A stretch of 64,000 nucleotides of DNA from Pedococcus sp031456495 (GTDB lineage Bacteria; Actinomycetota; Actinomycetes; Actinomycetales; Dermatophilaceae). Positions 29,846-38,140 of this stretch are shown piece after piece. The stretch is taken from contig NZ_JAVDUW010000003.1 of assembly GCF_031456495.1 (NCBI RefSeq), forward strand, positions 744,001 to 808,000. The letters are read 5' to 3'. The position numbers and the translations under genes are program-made. Each line of letters opens with the position of its first letter. The stretch's first letter is position 1. The notes below the pieces were generated by a model. The model was not told the DNA's origin, ran no database searches, and worked only from the letters and a program-made list of their open reading frames with translations.

Positions 29846-30406
29846 TCAGCTCACGCGGCCGAGGTACGAGCCGTCGCGGGTGTCGACCTTGACCTTGGTG
29901 CCCTGCTCGAGGAACAGGGGGACGTTGATCGTCGCGCCGGTCTCGAGGGTGGCCGGCTTGGTGCCGCCGGTTGAGCGGTCTCCCTGCAGGCCCGGCTCGG
30001 TGTAGGTGATCTCGAGGACGACCGAGGCAGGGAGCTCGACGTAGAGCACGGTGCCGTCGTGGGTGGCGACCTGGGCGACCTGGTTCTCGAGCAGGTAGTT
30101 CGCGACGTCGCCGACCGTGGCCTCGGGGATGTGGATCTGGTCGTAGGTGTCGCCGTCCATGAAGACGAAGTCGCTGCCGTCCTTGTACAGGTACTGCATG
30201 TCGCGACGGTCGACGTTCGCGGTCTCGACCTTGACGCCCGCGTTGAACGTCCGGTCGACGACCTTGCCGGACAGGACGTTCTTGAGCTTCGTGCGCACGA
30301 ACGCCGGGCCCTTGCCGGGCTTGACGTGCTGGAACTCCACGACGGACCAGAGCTGGCCCTCGATGTTGAGCACCATGCCGTTCTTGAGGTCGTTGGTCGA
30401 TGCCAC
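29846..30406 (-). CDS. efp: Elongation factor P
   Basis: Relieves ribosome stalling at polyproline stretches (186 residues, normal length). The tRNA-contacting loop reads KPGKGPAFVRTKLKN (near 29-43). The PGKGP palindrome is the actinobacterial version, known to work with an unmodified lysine, and no lysine-modifying enzyme is encoded here. The C-terminal domain has TKPATLETGATINVPLFLEQ (near 153-172). The GTG start follows a weak purine-rich site; the leader from TAGACT at 30525 is about 110 nt. Confidence 0.96.
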   Translation of the reverse strand: MASTNDLKNGMVLNIEGQLWSVVEFQHVKPGKGPAFVRTKLKNVLSGKVVDRTFNAGVKVETANVDRRDMQYLYKDGSDFVFMDGDTYDQIHIPEATVGDVANYLLENQVAQVATHDGTVLYVELPASVVLEITYTEPGLQGDRSTGGTKPATLETGATINVPLFLEQGTKVKVDTRDGSYLGRVS

Positions 30407-30524
30407 GGGGAAGTCGCTTTCTCGTCGGTGGGCGCGGGCCGGTGGGCGCCGCCGCCGGTCTCGGTGTGCCGCGTGGCTCGGCGCGCGCGGCAGTCCCGGA
30501 AGTTCGGGGTGGGGATCGGCGGAC

Positions 30525-30530
30525 AGTCTA
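30525..30530 (-). promoter_or_regulatory. Candidate -10 (TAGACT) of efp-nusB
   Basis: TAGACT on the minus strand in the 175-bp divergent region, about 40 bp from the oppositely directed TAGGGT of the aldo/keto reductase gene. Confidence 0.45.
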
Positions 30531-30568
30531 GCCGCCGGGCCCGTCCTGCCCCGAATCGCCGTGCTGCC

Positions 30569-30574
30569 TAGGGT
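30569..30574 (+). promoter_or_regulatory. Leaderless -10 (TAGGGT) of aldo/keto reductase gene
   Basis: TAGGGT, 7-nt spacer, GTG at 30582. It decides the GTG over the later ATG at 30621. Confidence 0.6.
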
Positions 30575-30581
30575 GGGGTCC

Positions 30582-31562
30582 GTGACCAGCAGCGACGACA
30601 CCCGCACCACCGACGCCCCGATGACGTACCGGCCCCTCGGTGACAGCGGGCTCGTCGTGAGCAGCCTCGGCCTGGGCTGCAACGCCTTCGGCCGGCGGGT
30701 CGACCAGGACGGGGTGGCGGCGCTGCTGAGGGCGTCCCGGGACGTCGGGCTGACGCTGCTCGACACCGCCGACATCTACGGCGGCCGGCCCGGGCAGAGC
30801 GAGTCGATGCTCGGCGAGGCCCTGCAGGGACAGCGCGACGAGTTCGTGCTGGCGACCAAGTTCGGGATGGACATGCAGGGTGCCAACGGCGAGGACTTCG
30901 GCGTGCGCGGGTCGCGCCGGTACGTCCGCCGCGCCGTGGAGGCCAGCCTGCGCCGGCTGCGGACCGACCACATCGACCTGTACCAGCTGCACCGGCCGGA
31001 CCCGGTGACGCCGCTGGAGGAGACCCTCGAGGCGCTGACCGACCTCGTCCGCGAGGGCAAGGTCCTCTACATCGGGTGCTCGAACTTCGACGGCTGGCAG
31101 GTGGCGGATGCCGCGTGGACGTCGCAGACCGCCGGGCTGGCGTCGTTCGTCTCGGTGCAGAACGAGTACAACCTGCTCGACCGCGAGATCGAGGCCGAGG
31201 TGGTGCCGGCGTGCGAGCGGTTCGGCCTGGGCATCCTGCCGTTCTTCCCGCTCGCGCACGGGCTGCTCACGGGCAAGTACCGCCGGGGCGAGGAGGCACC
31301 GGCGGGGTCGCGCGCAGCCTTGGAGTCGGACCGCGCCGGCTGGCTTGCCGACGCCGACTGGGACCGGATCGAGGGGCTCGACCGCTTCGCCGCCGAGCGC
31401 GACCTCGAGCTGCTGGACGTCGCCATGGGCGGGCTCGCCGCGCAGCCGGCCGTCGCGTCGGTCATCGCCGGTGCGACGCGCCCCGAGCAGGTGGTGCGCA
31501 ACGCCCGGGCCGTCGCGTGGGAGCCGACGACAGCCGACCTCGCCGAGCTCGACCAGCTCTGA
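30582..31562 (+). CDS. Aldo/keto reductase
   Basis: A 326-residue NADPH-dependent (beta/alpha)8 oxidoreductase. The catalytic tetrad is readable: Asp and Tyr in LLDTADIYGGRPGQSE, Lys in LATKFGM and His in LYQLHRPDP. Cofactor-binding segments are YIGCSNFDGWQV and SVIAGATRPEQV. It resembles the AKR11/13 general stress type; the substrate is unknown. Starting at GTG 30582 adds 13 residues before TYRPLGDSGLVVSSLGLG; an ATG at 30621 is the alternative. The leaderless-type promoter favours the GTG. Confidence 0.9.
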   Translation: MTSSDDTRTTDAPMTYRPLGDSGLVVSSLGLGCNAFGRRVDQDGVAALLRASRDVGLTLLDTADIYGGRPGQSESMLGEALQGQRDEFVLATKFGMDMQGANGEDFGVRGSRRYVRRAVEASLRRLRTDHIDLYQLHRPDPVTPLEETLEALTDLVREGKVLYIGCSNFDGWQVADAAWTSQTAGLASFVSVQNEYNLLDREIEAEVVPACERFGLGILPFFPLAHGLLTGKYRRGEEAPAGSRAALESDRAGWLADADWDRIEGLDRFAAERDLELLDVAMGGLAAQPAVASVIAGATRPEQVVRNARAVAWEPTTADLAELDQL

Positions 31563-31570
31563 CCGCCGGG

Positions 31571-31591
31571 ACCGACCCCGATGCGGTCGGT
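31571..31591. terminator. Small hairpin between convergent genes
   Basis: ACCGACC / GGTCGGT, 7-bp stem with a 7-nt loop, in the 37-bp gap between the reductase and the small membrane gene. Confidence 0.35.
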
Positions 31592-31599
31592 GGCGACGC

Positions 31600-31770
31600 C
31601 TACGTCCAGGAGCCCCCGTTGCCCCAGCCGGCGCCGGGGTGGACGTGCACCTCGTCGTCCTGCCACGCCTCGTTGCGTCGGCCGCGCAGGCGCCTGACGA
31701 TCCCGTAGCCGATGAGCGCCGCGAAGGCGGCAACCCCCAGCCCGAACACGGCATACAGGAACACGCCCAT
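31600..31770 (-). CDS. Small single-span membrane protein (56 aa), hypothetical
   Basis: A short gene with an ATG preceded by a GAGGGGGTGG ribosome binding site. The product has one hydrophobic helix (FLYAVFGLGVAAFAALIGYG, residues 4-23), then a basic cluster RRLRGRR. An acidic, Trp/Gly-rich tail follows (WQDDEVHVHPGAGWGNGGSW). The charge pattern predicts the tail in the cytoplasm. No known family is recognised. Codon use is like its neighbours, including Tyr-Ala written TAT GCC within a CGGCATAC octamer. Confidence 0.6.
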   Translation of the reverse strand: MGVFLYAVFGLGVAAFAALIGYGIVRRLRGRRNEAWQDDEVHVHPGAGWGNGGSWT

Positions 31771-31916
31771 GGCCACCCCCTCGAGACGAACCGTCCACGC
31801 CCACGGTACCGCTCGACGCCTGACGCGGGAGTGGGAAAGGGCGAGAGGGTGGAACTGGGGCGCGTGGGCGGAAACGGACGCGCGACCGGCCGTCGCGATG
31901 GGGCAGGATCCGGGGC

Positions 31917-32562
31917 GTGCTCGCTGACCTCTGGCCGACCTTCGGCCTCGTCCTGACCACCCCGCGGCTCACGCTGCGCCTCCCGTCGGAGGACCAGCTC
32001 GTCGCGCTGGCCGAGGTGGCGGCCAACGGGGTGCACGGTCCGGGCGAACGCCCGTTCCTCACGCCGTGGACGGAGGGCAGCCCCGAGGACCGGGCTCGCG
32101 GGGTGCTGGAGGGCCACTGGTACCGGCTGGGCGCCTGGGAGCAGGACAGCTGGGGCCTCGGCATGGCCGTCATCGACGACGCGGGCGCACCCATGGGCAT
32201 CGCGACCTTGAGGGCGCGCGACTTCCGCGTCACCCGTGAGGTCACCACCTCGTCCTGGCTGGGCCTGCGTTTCTACGGGCAGGGGTACGGCACGGAGGCG
32301 CGCACCGCCCTGCTGGCCCTCGCCTTTCGACCACCTCGGCGCCACCGACGCGACGACGGAGGTGTTCCAGGACAACCACGCGTCCCAGGGGGTGTCGCGC
32401 AAGCTCGGCTACGAGCGGGACGGCATCTCCCGCGACCGCCGCGGCGACGAGGTGGTGGTCTCGGACCGCCTGCGGCTCACCCGCTCGCGCTGGGACTCCC
32501 TGACCGGCCGTGTCCCGGTCCAGGTCACCGGTCTGGACGCCGCGAGGTCGATGTTCGGCTGA
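31917..32562 (+). pseudogene. GNAT (RimJ/RimL-type) acetyltransferase interrupted by a +1 frameshift
   Basis: The first frame encodes a normal RimJ/RimL-like N-terminus (LVLTTPRLTLRLPSEDQL to GLRFYGQGYGTEARTALLAL). It then loses homology after the run CCTTTCGACC (T-run 32325-32327). Moving one base restores the family C-terminus at once (DHLGATDATTEVFQDNHAS, KLGYERDGISR), ending at 32562. Dropping one T would give an intact protein of about 214 residues. It is therefore either a recent one-base insertion or an assembly error. CAGGAT with a 7-nt spacer precedes the GTG start. Confidence 0.8.
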
Positions 32563-32585
32563 TCCCGCGTGGACGCGCACCGCCC

Positions 32586-32591
32586 TACCGT
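32586..32591 (+). promoter_or_regulatory. Leaderless -10 (TACCGT) of small membrane gene
   Basis: TACCGT, 6-nt spacer, ATG at 32598. Confidence 0.55.
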
Positions 32592-32597
32592 GGGTCC

Positions 32598-32837
32598 ATG
32601 GTGTGGATCGTCCTCGGGGCAGGCACCGTGCTGCTGTATGCCGGGGTGGGCGCGTGGATGGCGCGCGTCGCCCGGCGCCAACCCGACCGCCTGTTCGACA
32701 TCGGCAGGTACGGGCGCATGCGGCGGCGCAACGTGACCGCCGCCGAGTGGGTCCGCCGCTACGTCCCCTGGGGGCTCGGGACCGGCGTCCTCCTGGTCGT
32801 GGTCGGCGCCCTCACGCTCGAGTTCCAGCGGAGGTGA
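32598..32837 (+). CDS. Two-span small membrane protein, hypothetical
   Basis: A 79-residue protein with a hydrophobic helix at each end (WIVLGAGTVLLYAGVGAWMA, near 3-22, and LGTGVLLVVVGALTL near 60-74). A basic linker lies between them (RRQPDRLFDIGRYGRMRRR). No family is recognised. It has its own leaderless-type promoter and ends 20 bp before the convergent aroB. Confidence rests on the promoter, the membrane pattern and codon use. Confidence 0.65.
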   Translation: MVWIVLGAGTVLLYAGVGAWMARVARRQPDRLFDIGRYGRMRRRNVTAAEWVRRYVPWGLGTGVLLVVVGALTLEFQRR

Positions 32838-32857
32838 GTGCCTCCGCCTCGCGCGCC

Positions 32858-33940
32858 TCAGTCGCGGGAGACCTCGGCGTAGGCCGCCTGCAGCAGGGCC
32901 GGGTCGGGCCCCTCGAGCCGGGTCGGCTTCGCGATGTCGGTGAGCACGACGAACCGCAGCAGCGACCCCCGCGACTTCTTGTCCCGCTTCATCGCGTCGA
33001 GCAGCTGGGGCCAGCGGTCGCCGCGGTAGGTGGTCGGCAGCCCGAGGGAGGACAGGATCGCCCGGTGCCGGTCGACGACCGCGTCGTCGAGGCGACCGGC
33101 CAGCCGCGCGAGCTCGGCGACGTAGACCATGCCGATGGACACGGCGGCTCCGTGCCGGAAGGCGTACCGCTCGACCTGCTCGACCGCGTGCCCGAAGGTG
33201 TGCCCGTAGTTGAGGATCTCGCGCAGCCCCTGCTCGGTCAGGTCCTGCCCGACGACATCGGCCTTGACCTGCACCGCGCGCTCGATGAGCTCGCGAACGT
33301 GCGGCCCGCTCGGGGTCGACACGCCCTCGGGGTCCGCCTCGACGAGGTCGAGGATGACGGGGTCGGCGATGAACCCGCACTTGACGACCTCGGCCAGCCC
33401 CGCGACGAAGTCGTGCCGCGGCAGCGTCTCGAGCGTCGCGAGGTCGCACAGGACCCCGGCCGGCGGGTGGAAGGCCCCGACGAGGTTCTTGCCCTCGGGC
33501 GTGTTGATGCCGGTCTTGCCACCGACGGCGGCGTCGACCATCCCGAGCAGGGTGGTCGGCAGGTGCACCACCTTCACCCCGCGCAGCCAGGTCGCCGCCA
33601 CGAAGCCGGCGAGGTCGGTGGTCGCTCCCCCGCCGACCGCGACGACCGCGTCGGAGCGGGTGAAGCCTGCTTGACCGAGGACACCCCAGAGGAAGGCGGC
33701 GACCTGCGCGGTCTTGGCCTCCTCGGCGTCCGGCACCTCCGCGGCATACGCCTCGTAGCCGTGACCGGACAGCGCGTCGCGCACACCTTCGCCCGTCGCG
33801 CCGAGCGCCCGCGGGTGCACGACGAGGACCCGCTGGACCGACTCCCCCAGCAGGGTCGGCAGCTCGTCGAGCAGCCCCGTCCCGACGAGGACCTCGTACT
33901 CGCCGCCGACGCTGATCCGGGTCGTCTCCTGCGTGCTCAC
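32858..33940 (-). CDS. aroB: 3-dehydroquinate synthase
   Basis: Second step of the shikimate pathway (360 residues). The NAD-binding AVGGGATTDLAGFVAATWLR (near 98-117), LPTTLLGMVDAAVGGKTGIN (near 125-144) and the zinc/catalytic GHTFGHAVE (near 265) are intact. The GTG start overlaps the aroK stop (GTGA). It is the last gene of aroC-aroK-aroB. Confidence 0.96.
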   Translation of the reverse strand: MSTQETTRISVGGEYEVLVGTGLLDELPTLLGESVQRVLVVHPRALGATGEGVRDALSGHGYEAYAAEVPDAEEAKTAQVAAFLWGVLGQAGFTRSDAVVAVGGGATTDLAGFVAATWLRGVKVVHLPTTLLGMVDAAVGGKTGINTPEGKNLVGAFHPPAGVLCDLATLETLPRHDFVAGLAEVVKCGFIADPVILDLVEADPEGVSTPSGPHVRELIERAVQVKADVVGQDLTEQGLREILNYGHTFGHAVEQVERYAFRHGAAVSIGMVYVAELARLAGRLDDAVVDRHRAILSSLGLPTTYRGDRWPQLLDAMKRDKKSRGSLLRFVVLTDIAKPTRLEGPDPALLQAAYAEVSRD

Positions 33941-34497
33941 CGTTCTCCGTCCTGCGTGTGCGTGTGGTCGTCCGCCGCGCTCTCCCCGAGCAGCGCGAGG
34001 ATCTCCTCGACGATCGCGGCAGGCTTGCGGCCGGCGGTGTCGACGCGGTGGGTCGCGACCCGCTGATAGACAGGACGCCGCTCGTTCATCATCTTCGTCC
34101 AGGTGGCGCGCGGGTTGACCATGAGCAGCGGACGGTTGCCGCCGTCGAAGCCGATCCGGCGCGCGGCGTCGGCGATCGCCACGTCGAGGAACACCACGAC
34201 GTGCCCGGCCAGCAGCTCCTGCGTCGACGGGTCCATGGGAGCCCCGCCGCCGAGGGAGACGACGCCGTCGCACTCCGCGAGCGCCCGCGTCACCTCCGCC
34301 CGCTCGAGCTCGCGGAAGTGGGCCTCGCCGTGGTCGACGAAGATGTCCGGGATCGACTGCCCCGCACGTTCCTCGATGGCCGTGTCGGTGTCGTGCCAGG
34401 GCACGTCGAGCGCCCGCGCGAGACGTTTGCCGATGGTGCTCTTGCCGGCCCCGGGCGGCCCGATGACGACCGCCCGCGGACGTGCGGGTCCGTTCAC
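33937..34497 (-). CDS. aroK: Shikimate kinase
   Basis: A 186-residue P-loop kinase: VVIGPPGAGKSTIGKRLARA (near 10-29), the shikimate/Mg motif HDTDTAIEERAG and SLGGGAPMD. The lid region has RPLLMVNPRATW. Of two tandem GTG codons, the one at 34497 overlaps the aroC stop (GTGA) and is preferred; GTG 34500 would add one Val. It sits between aroC and aroB. Confidence 0.96.
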   Translation of the reverse strand: MNGPARPRAVVIGPPGAGKSTIGKRLARALDVPWHDTDTAIEERAGQSIPDIFVDHGEAHFRELERAEVTRALAECDGVVSLGGGAPMDPSTQELLAGHVVVFLDVAIADAARRIGFDGGNRPLLMVNPRATWTKMMNERRPVYQRVATHRVDTAGRKPAAIVEEILALLGESAADDHTHTQDGER

Positions 34498-35717
34498 CAC
34501 GTGCGCATGGCCTCCGGGATCGACGCGAGGTATGCCGCGTGGTTGCGTGCGGTCTCGGCCACCGAGTCGCCGCCGAACTTCTCCAGGCAGGCCTCGGCCA
34601 GGACCAGCGCGACCATCGCCTCGGCGACCACCCCGGCCGCCGGGACGGCGCACACGTCGGACCGCTGGTGGATCGCCTTGGCGGCCTCCGCACCGGTGGT
34701 GTCGACGGTGTCGAGGGCGCGCGGGACGGTCGAGATCGGCTTCATCGCCGCGCGCACCCGCAGCACGTCACCGGTGGACATGCCGCCCTCGGTGCCGCCC
34801 GCACGGCCGGTGCGGCGCCGGATCGTGCCGTCGGCGTCGCGCTCCATCTCGTCGTGCGCGGCGGACCCCCGTCGTGCGGCAGTGCGGAACCCGTCGCCGA
34901 CCTCGACGCCCTTGATCGCCTGGATGCCCATGAGGGCACCGGCGAGGCGCGCGTCGAGCCGGCGGTCCCAGTGCACGTGCGAACCCAGGCCCGGCGGCAG
35001 GCCGTAGGCAAGGACCTCGACGACGCCGCCGAGGGTGTCGCCGTCCTTCTTGGCGGCCTCGACCTCGGCGACCATGGCGGCGCTGCCGGCCGCGTCGAGG
35101 GTGCGCACCGGGTCGGCGTCGACCTCCTCGACCTGGTCCGGGGTCGGCAGCGGGGCGTCGTCCGCGACACCAGCGGTGCCGATGGCCACCGTGTGCGAGA
35201 CGAGCCGGATGCCGTAGGCCTGCTCGAGGAACCGCGACGCGACCTCACCGAGCGCGACGCGCGCGGCGGTCTCCCGGGCGGAGGCACGCTCCAGCACCGG
35301 GCGGGCGTCCTCGAAACCGTACTTCTGCATGCCGACGAGGTCGGCGTGGCCGGGACGCGGCCGGGTCAGGGGCCGGTTCCGGGCGACCTCCTTCTCGGCG
35401 TTGACGTCGTCGGCTGCGGCGTAGGCCTCGTCCGAGACGGGGTCGGCAGCCATGACGGTCTGCCACTTGGGCCACTCGGTGTTGCCCACGCGGATCGCGA
35501 CGGGCGAGCCCATCGTCACGCCGTGGCGCACCCCACCGAGGAACTCCACCTCGTCCTGCTCGAACTTCATCCGGGCCCCCCGGCCGAAGCCGAGGCGACG
35601 GCGGGCCAGCGCGGCCGCGACGTCCTTGGTGGTCACCTGCACACCGGCCGGCAGCCCCTCCATCGTCGCGAGCAGGGCGGGGCCGTGGGACTCACCTGCG
35701 GTCAACCAGCGGAGCAT
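34494..35717 (-). CDS. aroC: Chorismate synthase
   Basis: Forms chorismate from EPSP with reduced FMN (407 residues). Signature segments are GESHGPALLATMEGLPAG at the N-terminus, RPGHADLVGMQKYGFEDARP and RASARETAARVALGEVA. The C-terminal GGTEGGMSTGDVLRVRAAMK is also present. The ATG has GGGAGG 8 nt upstream and also a GAGGAT hexamer 6 nt upstream, so leadered and leaderless starts are both possible. It heads aroC-aroK-aroB. Confidence 0.96.
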   Translation of the reverse strand: MLRWLTAGESHGPALLATMEGLPAGVQVTTKDVAAALARRRLGFGRGARMKFEQDEVEFLGGVRHGVTMGSPVAIRVGNTEWPKWQTVMAADPVSDEAYAAADDVNAEKEVARNRPLTRPRPGHADLVGMQKYGFEDARPVLERASARETAARVALGEVASRFLEQAYGIRLVSHTVAIGTAGVADDAPLPTPDQVEEVDADPVRTLDAAGSAAMVAEVEAAKKDGDTLGGVVEVLAYGLPPGLGSHVHWDRRLDARLAGALMGIQAIKGVEVGDGFRTAARRGSAAHDEMERDADGTIRRRTGRAGGTEGGMSTGDVLRVRAAMKPISTVPRALDTVDTTGAEAAKAIHQRSDVCAVPAAGVVAEAMVALVLAEACLEKFGGDSVAETARNHAAYLASIPEAMRTW

Positions 35718-35791
35718 GTCCCGATCCTCCCACGGGCGCCGAGACGCCCGACGAGGGTGCTCTGCCCGTGGACTGGCGGGTCCCGGGAGCC

Positions 35792-36682
35792 CTACGGCTT
35801 GACGACCTCTCGGAGGGTCCGCATGGCTCGCGAGACGGCGTCGCGAGCCCCATGGATCCGGGCTGCGCTCGAGGGGGCCGCGTGGGCCAGCGCGCGATCG
35901 AGCTCGAGTGCGGCTGCGAACAGGTCCTGCAGCACCTCGGAGTGGACGGTCTCCAGGATGCGCTCGCGCTCCTCCAGGCGGGCGAGGCGCTCGCTGCGCC
36001 GGATGTTGCAGACCTGGGCGTGCGGTCCGGGCAGTGCGTAGAGGTCGGTCACGGCCACCTCCACCCAGGACCAGTCACCGTGGGTGCGGACCCGTAGCTC
36101 ACCGACCCGCTCCGCCCGGGACGCGTCGGCAACCAGCAGCTCCTCGAAGGTTTGGTGGTCCTCGGGATGGATGCGGTCCGTGATGGGTGCGCCGATGACC
36201 TCGGCGACCGGCCAACCGAAGAGGTTGGCGACGGCGGGGCTGGCGTAGCTGACGAGGTGGTGCTCGTCGACCAGGACTGCGGCGTCGCTGGAGCGCTCCA
36301 TCAGGTGCCGCACGGCCTCGCCGAGGTTGAGGGAGGCGCCGACGATGGCGATCAGCTCCCCGTCGCGGTAGACCCCGCTGTCGGTGACCAGCGCGTGCAG
36401 CACCTCGCCGCTGCGGTTCCGGACCGGGAACCCGCCGGACCACGGTCGGCCCTCCCGCAGGGCAGTCATGATCTCCGCCGCCGCCTGCCGGGAGAGGTCC
36501 GGCACCGTCACCTCCGTGATGTCACGCCCCACGGCCTCGGCGGCGGGCCAGCCGTACAGCTGCTCGGCAGCGCCGTTCCAGGCCAGCACCGTCCCCTGCG
36601 TGTCCGTCGCGATCACGGCGTGCCCCAGTGCCTCCAGCAGCTCGTCGGCAGACGGACGCAGGGGAAGTGCCTCGGTACCCAT
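35792..36682 (-). CDS. PAS-PAS sensory protein with a kinase-like dimerisation helix but no ATPase domain
   Basis: A 296-residue cytoplasmic protein. PAS domain 1 spans about 10-120 (LLEALGHAVIATDTQGTVLA, NGAAEQLYGWPAAEAVGRD). PAS domain 2 spans about 128-238 (VDEHHLVSYASPAVANLFGW, DRIHPEDHQTFEELL). The C-terminus is a long helix, ERERILETVHSEVLQDLFAA, resembling the phosphoacceptor helix of HisKA_3-type kinases (H-box ERxRIAxxLHD). The protein ends about 45 residues later without any HATPase region. It may be a truncated kinase, a kinase partner or an ANTAR-less sensor. It is divergent from the methyltransferase gene. Confidence 0.8.
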   Translation of the reverse strand: MGTEALPLRPSADELLEALGHAVIATDTQGTVLAWNGAAEQLYGWPAAEAVGRDITEVTVPDLSRQAAAEIMTALREGRPWSGGFPVRNRSGEVLHALVTDSGVYRDGELIAIVGASLNLGEAVRHLMERSSDAAVLVDEHHLVSYASPAVANLFGWPVAEVIGAPITDRIHPEDHQTFEELLVADASRAERVGELRVRTHGDWSWVEVAVTDLYALPGPHAQVCNIRRSERLARLEERERILETVHSEVLQDLFAAALELDRALAHAAPSSAARIHGARDAVSRAMRTLREVVKP

Positions 36683-36778
36683 GGACAAAGCCTGCACCTG
36701 TTCCTCCGCGCGGTCACCGGGTCGAAAGCCCCGACCTCGACGGCGCCCCACCCCACCCAAAACCGATCGTGGCCGAGC

Positions 36779-36802
36779 GGCCCCACTGGTGTACTTGGGG
36801 CC
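36779..36802. repeat. Inverted repeat in the PAS/methyltransferase divergent region
   Basis: GGCCCCA (36779-36785) and TGGGGCC (36796-36802) flank a 10-nt spacer in the 159-bp divergent intergenic region. It is a possible operator; no regulator gene is adjacent. Confidence 0.35.
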
Positions 36803-36841
36803 AGTTGTCCCGAATCTGCCGAGTGCACGGAGGTGGTTGTC

Positions 36842-37597
36842 GTGGCGGGCTACGGCGCGCTTGCCGAGGTCTACGAGTGGCTCATCTCGGATGCGAAGGT
36901 GACCCCCTCCGAGTTCGCTGCGGCGTTCAACGACGTGGTCACGCTCCTTCCGCCCGACGCCCGGGTGCTCGACTGCTCGTGCGGCACCGGGCAGCTGGCG
37001 GTCGGCCTCGCCGGCCTGGGTATGCGGGTTGTGGCGACCGATGCCAGCGCCGCGATGGTCCGTCGCACCGGAGAGCTGGCTGAAGAGCTCGGTGCATCGG
37101 TGCGAGCCGTTCGAGCCGGCTGGGAGGAGCTGCCCGGTCTCTTCGACGACGAGAGCTTCGACATGGTGTTCTGCGTCGGCAACTCGCTGCACCATGTGGA
37201 GGGTGCGCGAGCCAGGTCGGCTGCACTGGAGTCGATGTCGCGGCTGCTGCGTCCTGGCGGGCGGCTGGTACTCACGTCACGCAACTGGGAGCTCGTGCGC
37301 GCCGGCGGGTCCCGGCTCGTCATCCGCAGCCAGCTGGTCCGCAGGAACGGTCGCGATGCCGTGGTCGCCTATCGCTGGGAGATCGCGCCGCACTGGGAGC
37401 AGGAGCACCGCATCGAGATCGCCGTCGCCCAGCTCGGGGCCGGTGGATCGGTCGACGTCTGCTCGGAGCTGTTGTCGTCGTGGCCGTATCGGCACGACGA
37501 CCTCACGTCCGAACTGCAGGGTGTCGGTCTCACGGTCGAGAGAAGCACCTTCGACCCGACGGCCGAGGACTACACGGTGGTGGCCACCAAAGACTAG
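36842..37597 (+). CDS. Class I SAM-dependent methyltransferase
   Basis: A 251-residue enzyme. SAM-binding motif I is VLDCSCGTGQLAVGLAGLG (near 44-62), followed by the acidic VATDAS. Motif post-II is FDMVFCVGNSLHHVEGA and the late motif LLRPGGRLVLTSRNW. It resembles glycine/sarcosine N-methyltransferase-like and small-molecule methyltransferases, but the substrate is not readable. The GTG at 36842 was chosen for the GGAGGT site 7 nt upstream. Codon use is slightly less GC-extreme than in the core operons, consistent with an accessory stretch. Confidence 0.85.
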   Translation: MAGYGALAEVYEWLISDAKVTPSEFAAAFNDVVTLLPPDARVLDCSCGTGQLAVGLAGLGMRVVATDASAAMVRRTGELAEELGASVRAVRAGWEELPGLFDDESFDMVFCVGNSLHHVEGARARSAALESMSRLLRPGGRLVLTSRNWELVRAGGSRLVIRSQLVRRNGRDAVVAYRWEIAPHWEQEHRIEIAVAQLGAGGSVDVCSELLSSWPYRHDDLTSELQGVGLTVERSTFDPTAEDYTVVATKD

Positions 37598-37681
37598 GCG
37601 GGGCCACGGCATACCCGATGCCGGCTCTGCCCCGCTCGCGTTGGACGTTCCAGAAATTCTCCAGGTCCTTGTGTGGCAGGT

Positions 37682-37707
37682 TGTCGTATCCGGGTGAGCC
37701 TGTTCGT
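37682..37707 (+). promoter_or_regulatory. Candidate ECF42-type promoter of the DGPF gene
   Basis: TGTCGT (37682-37687), a 17-bp spacer and CGT (37705-37707) precede the DGPF/YCII gene. This resembles the TGTCGA plus CGT/CGA elements described for ECF42 sigma factors. The cognate sigma gene is the next gene downstream. Confidence 0.4.
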
Positions 37708-37760
37708 GGTGAGGGTGGAAGGCGGCCGTCGGGGCCGCCCCGGAGACGAGGAGTACCGAG

Positions 37761-38123
37761 ATGACGCACTACCTGCTGTCCGTGCACGGCCCCGCCGAGC
37801 GCGGCGAGTTCGGTGACTACGGCTCGAAGGAGGCGATGGAGGAGGCGTTCGCAGCGACCGGCGCCTTCAACGACAAGCTGAAGGCGGACGGCTACTGGGT
37901 GTTCGCCGGAGGGCTGGAGCAGGCGAGCACGGCGACTGTCGTCGACGGCCAGGGAGCGACCCCGGTGGTGACGGACGGGCCCTACCTCGAGGCCAAGGAG
38001 TACATCGGCGGTTTCTGGGTGATCGACGCCCCCGACCTGGACGTGGCGCTCAAGCTGGCCGCCGAGGGCTCCAAGGCCTGCCGCGGCAAGGTCGAGGTCC
38101 GGCCGTTCGAGGGACTGGCCTGA
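37761..38123 (+). CDS. YCII-related DGPF-domain protein
   Basis: A 120-residue YCII/DGPF-family protein with the characteristic VVTDGPYLEAKEYIGGFWVI (near 73-92; DGP(F/Y)xExKE). A ferredoxin-like fold is expected; no enzyme activity is established for the family. A GAGGAG ribosome binding site precedes the ATG. The ECF42-type sigma gene starts 17 bp downstream, so the two form an operon, and DGPF genes are the known targets of ECF42 factors. Confidence 0.9.
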   Translation: MTHYLLSVHGPAERGEFGDYGSKEAMEEAFAATGAFNDKLKADGYWVFAGGLEQASTATVVDGQGATPVVTDGPYLEAKEYIGGFWVIDAPDLDVALKLAAEGSKACRGKVEVRPFEGLA

Positions 38124-38140
38124 GCGAGGACGGTCCCGAC

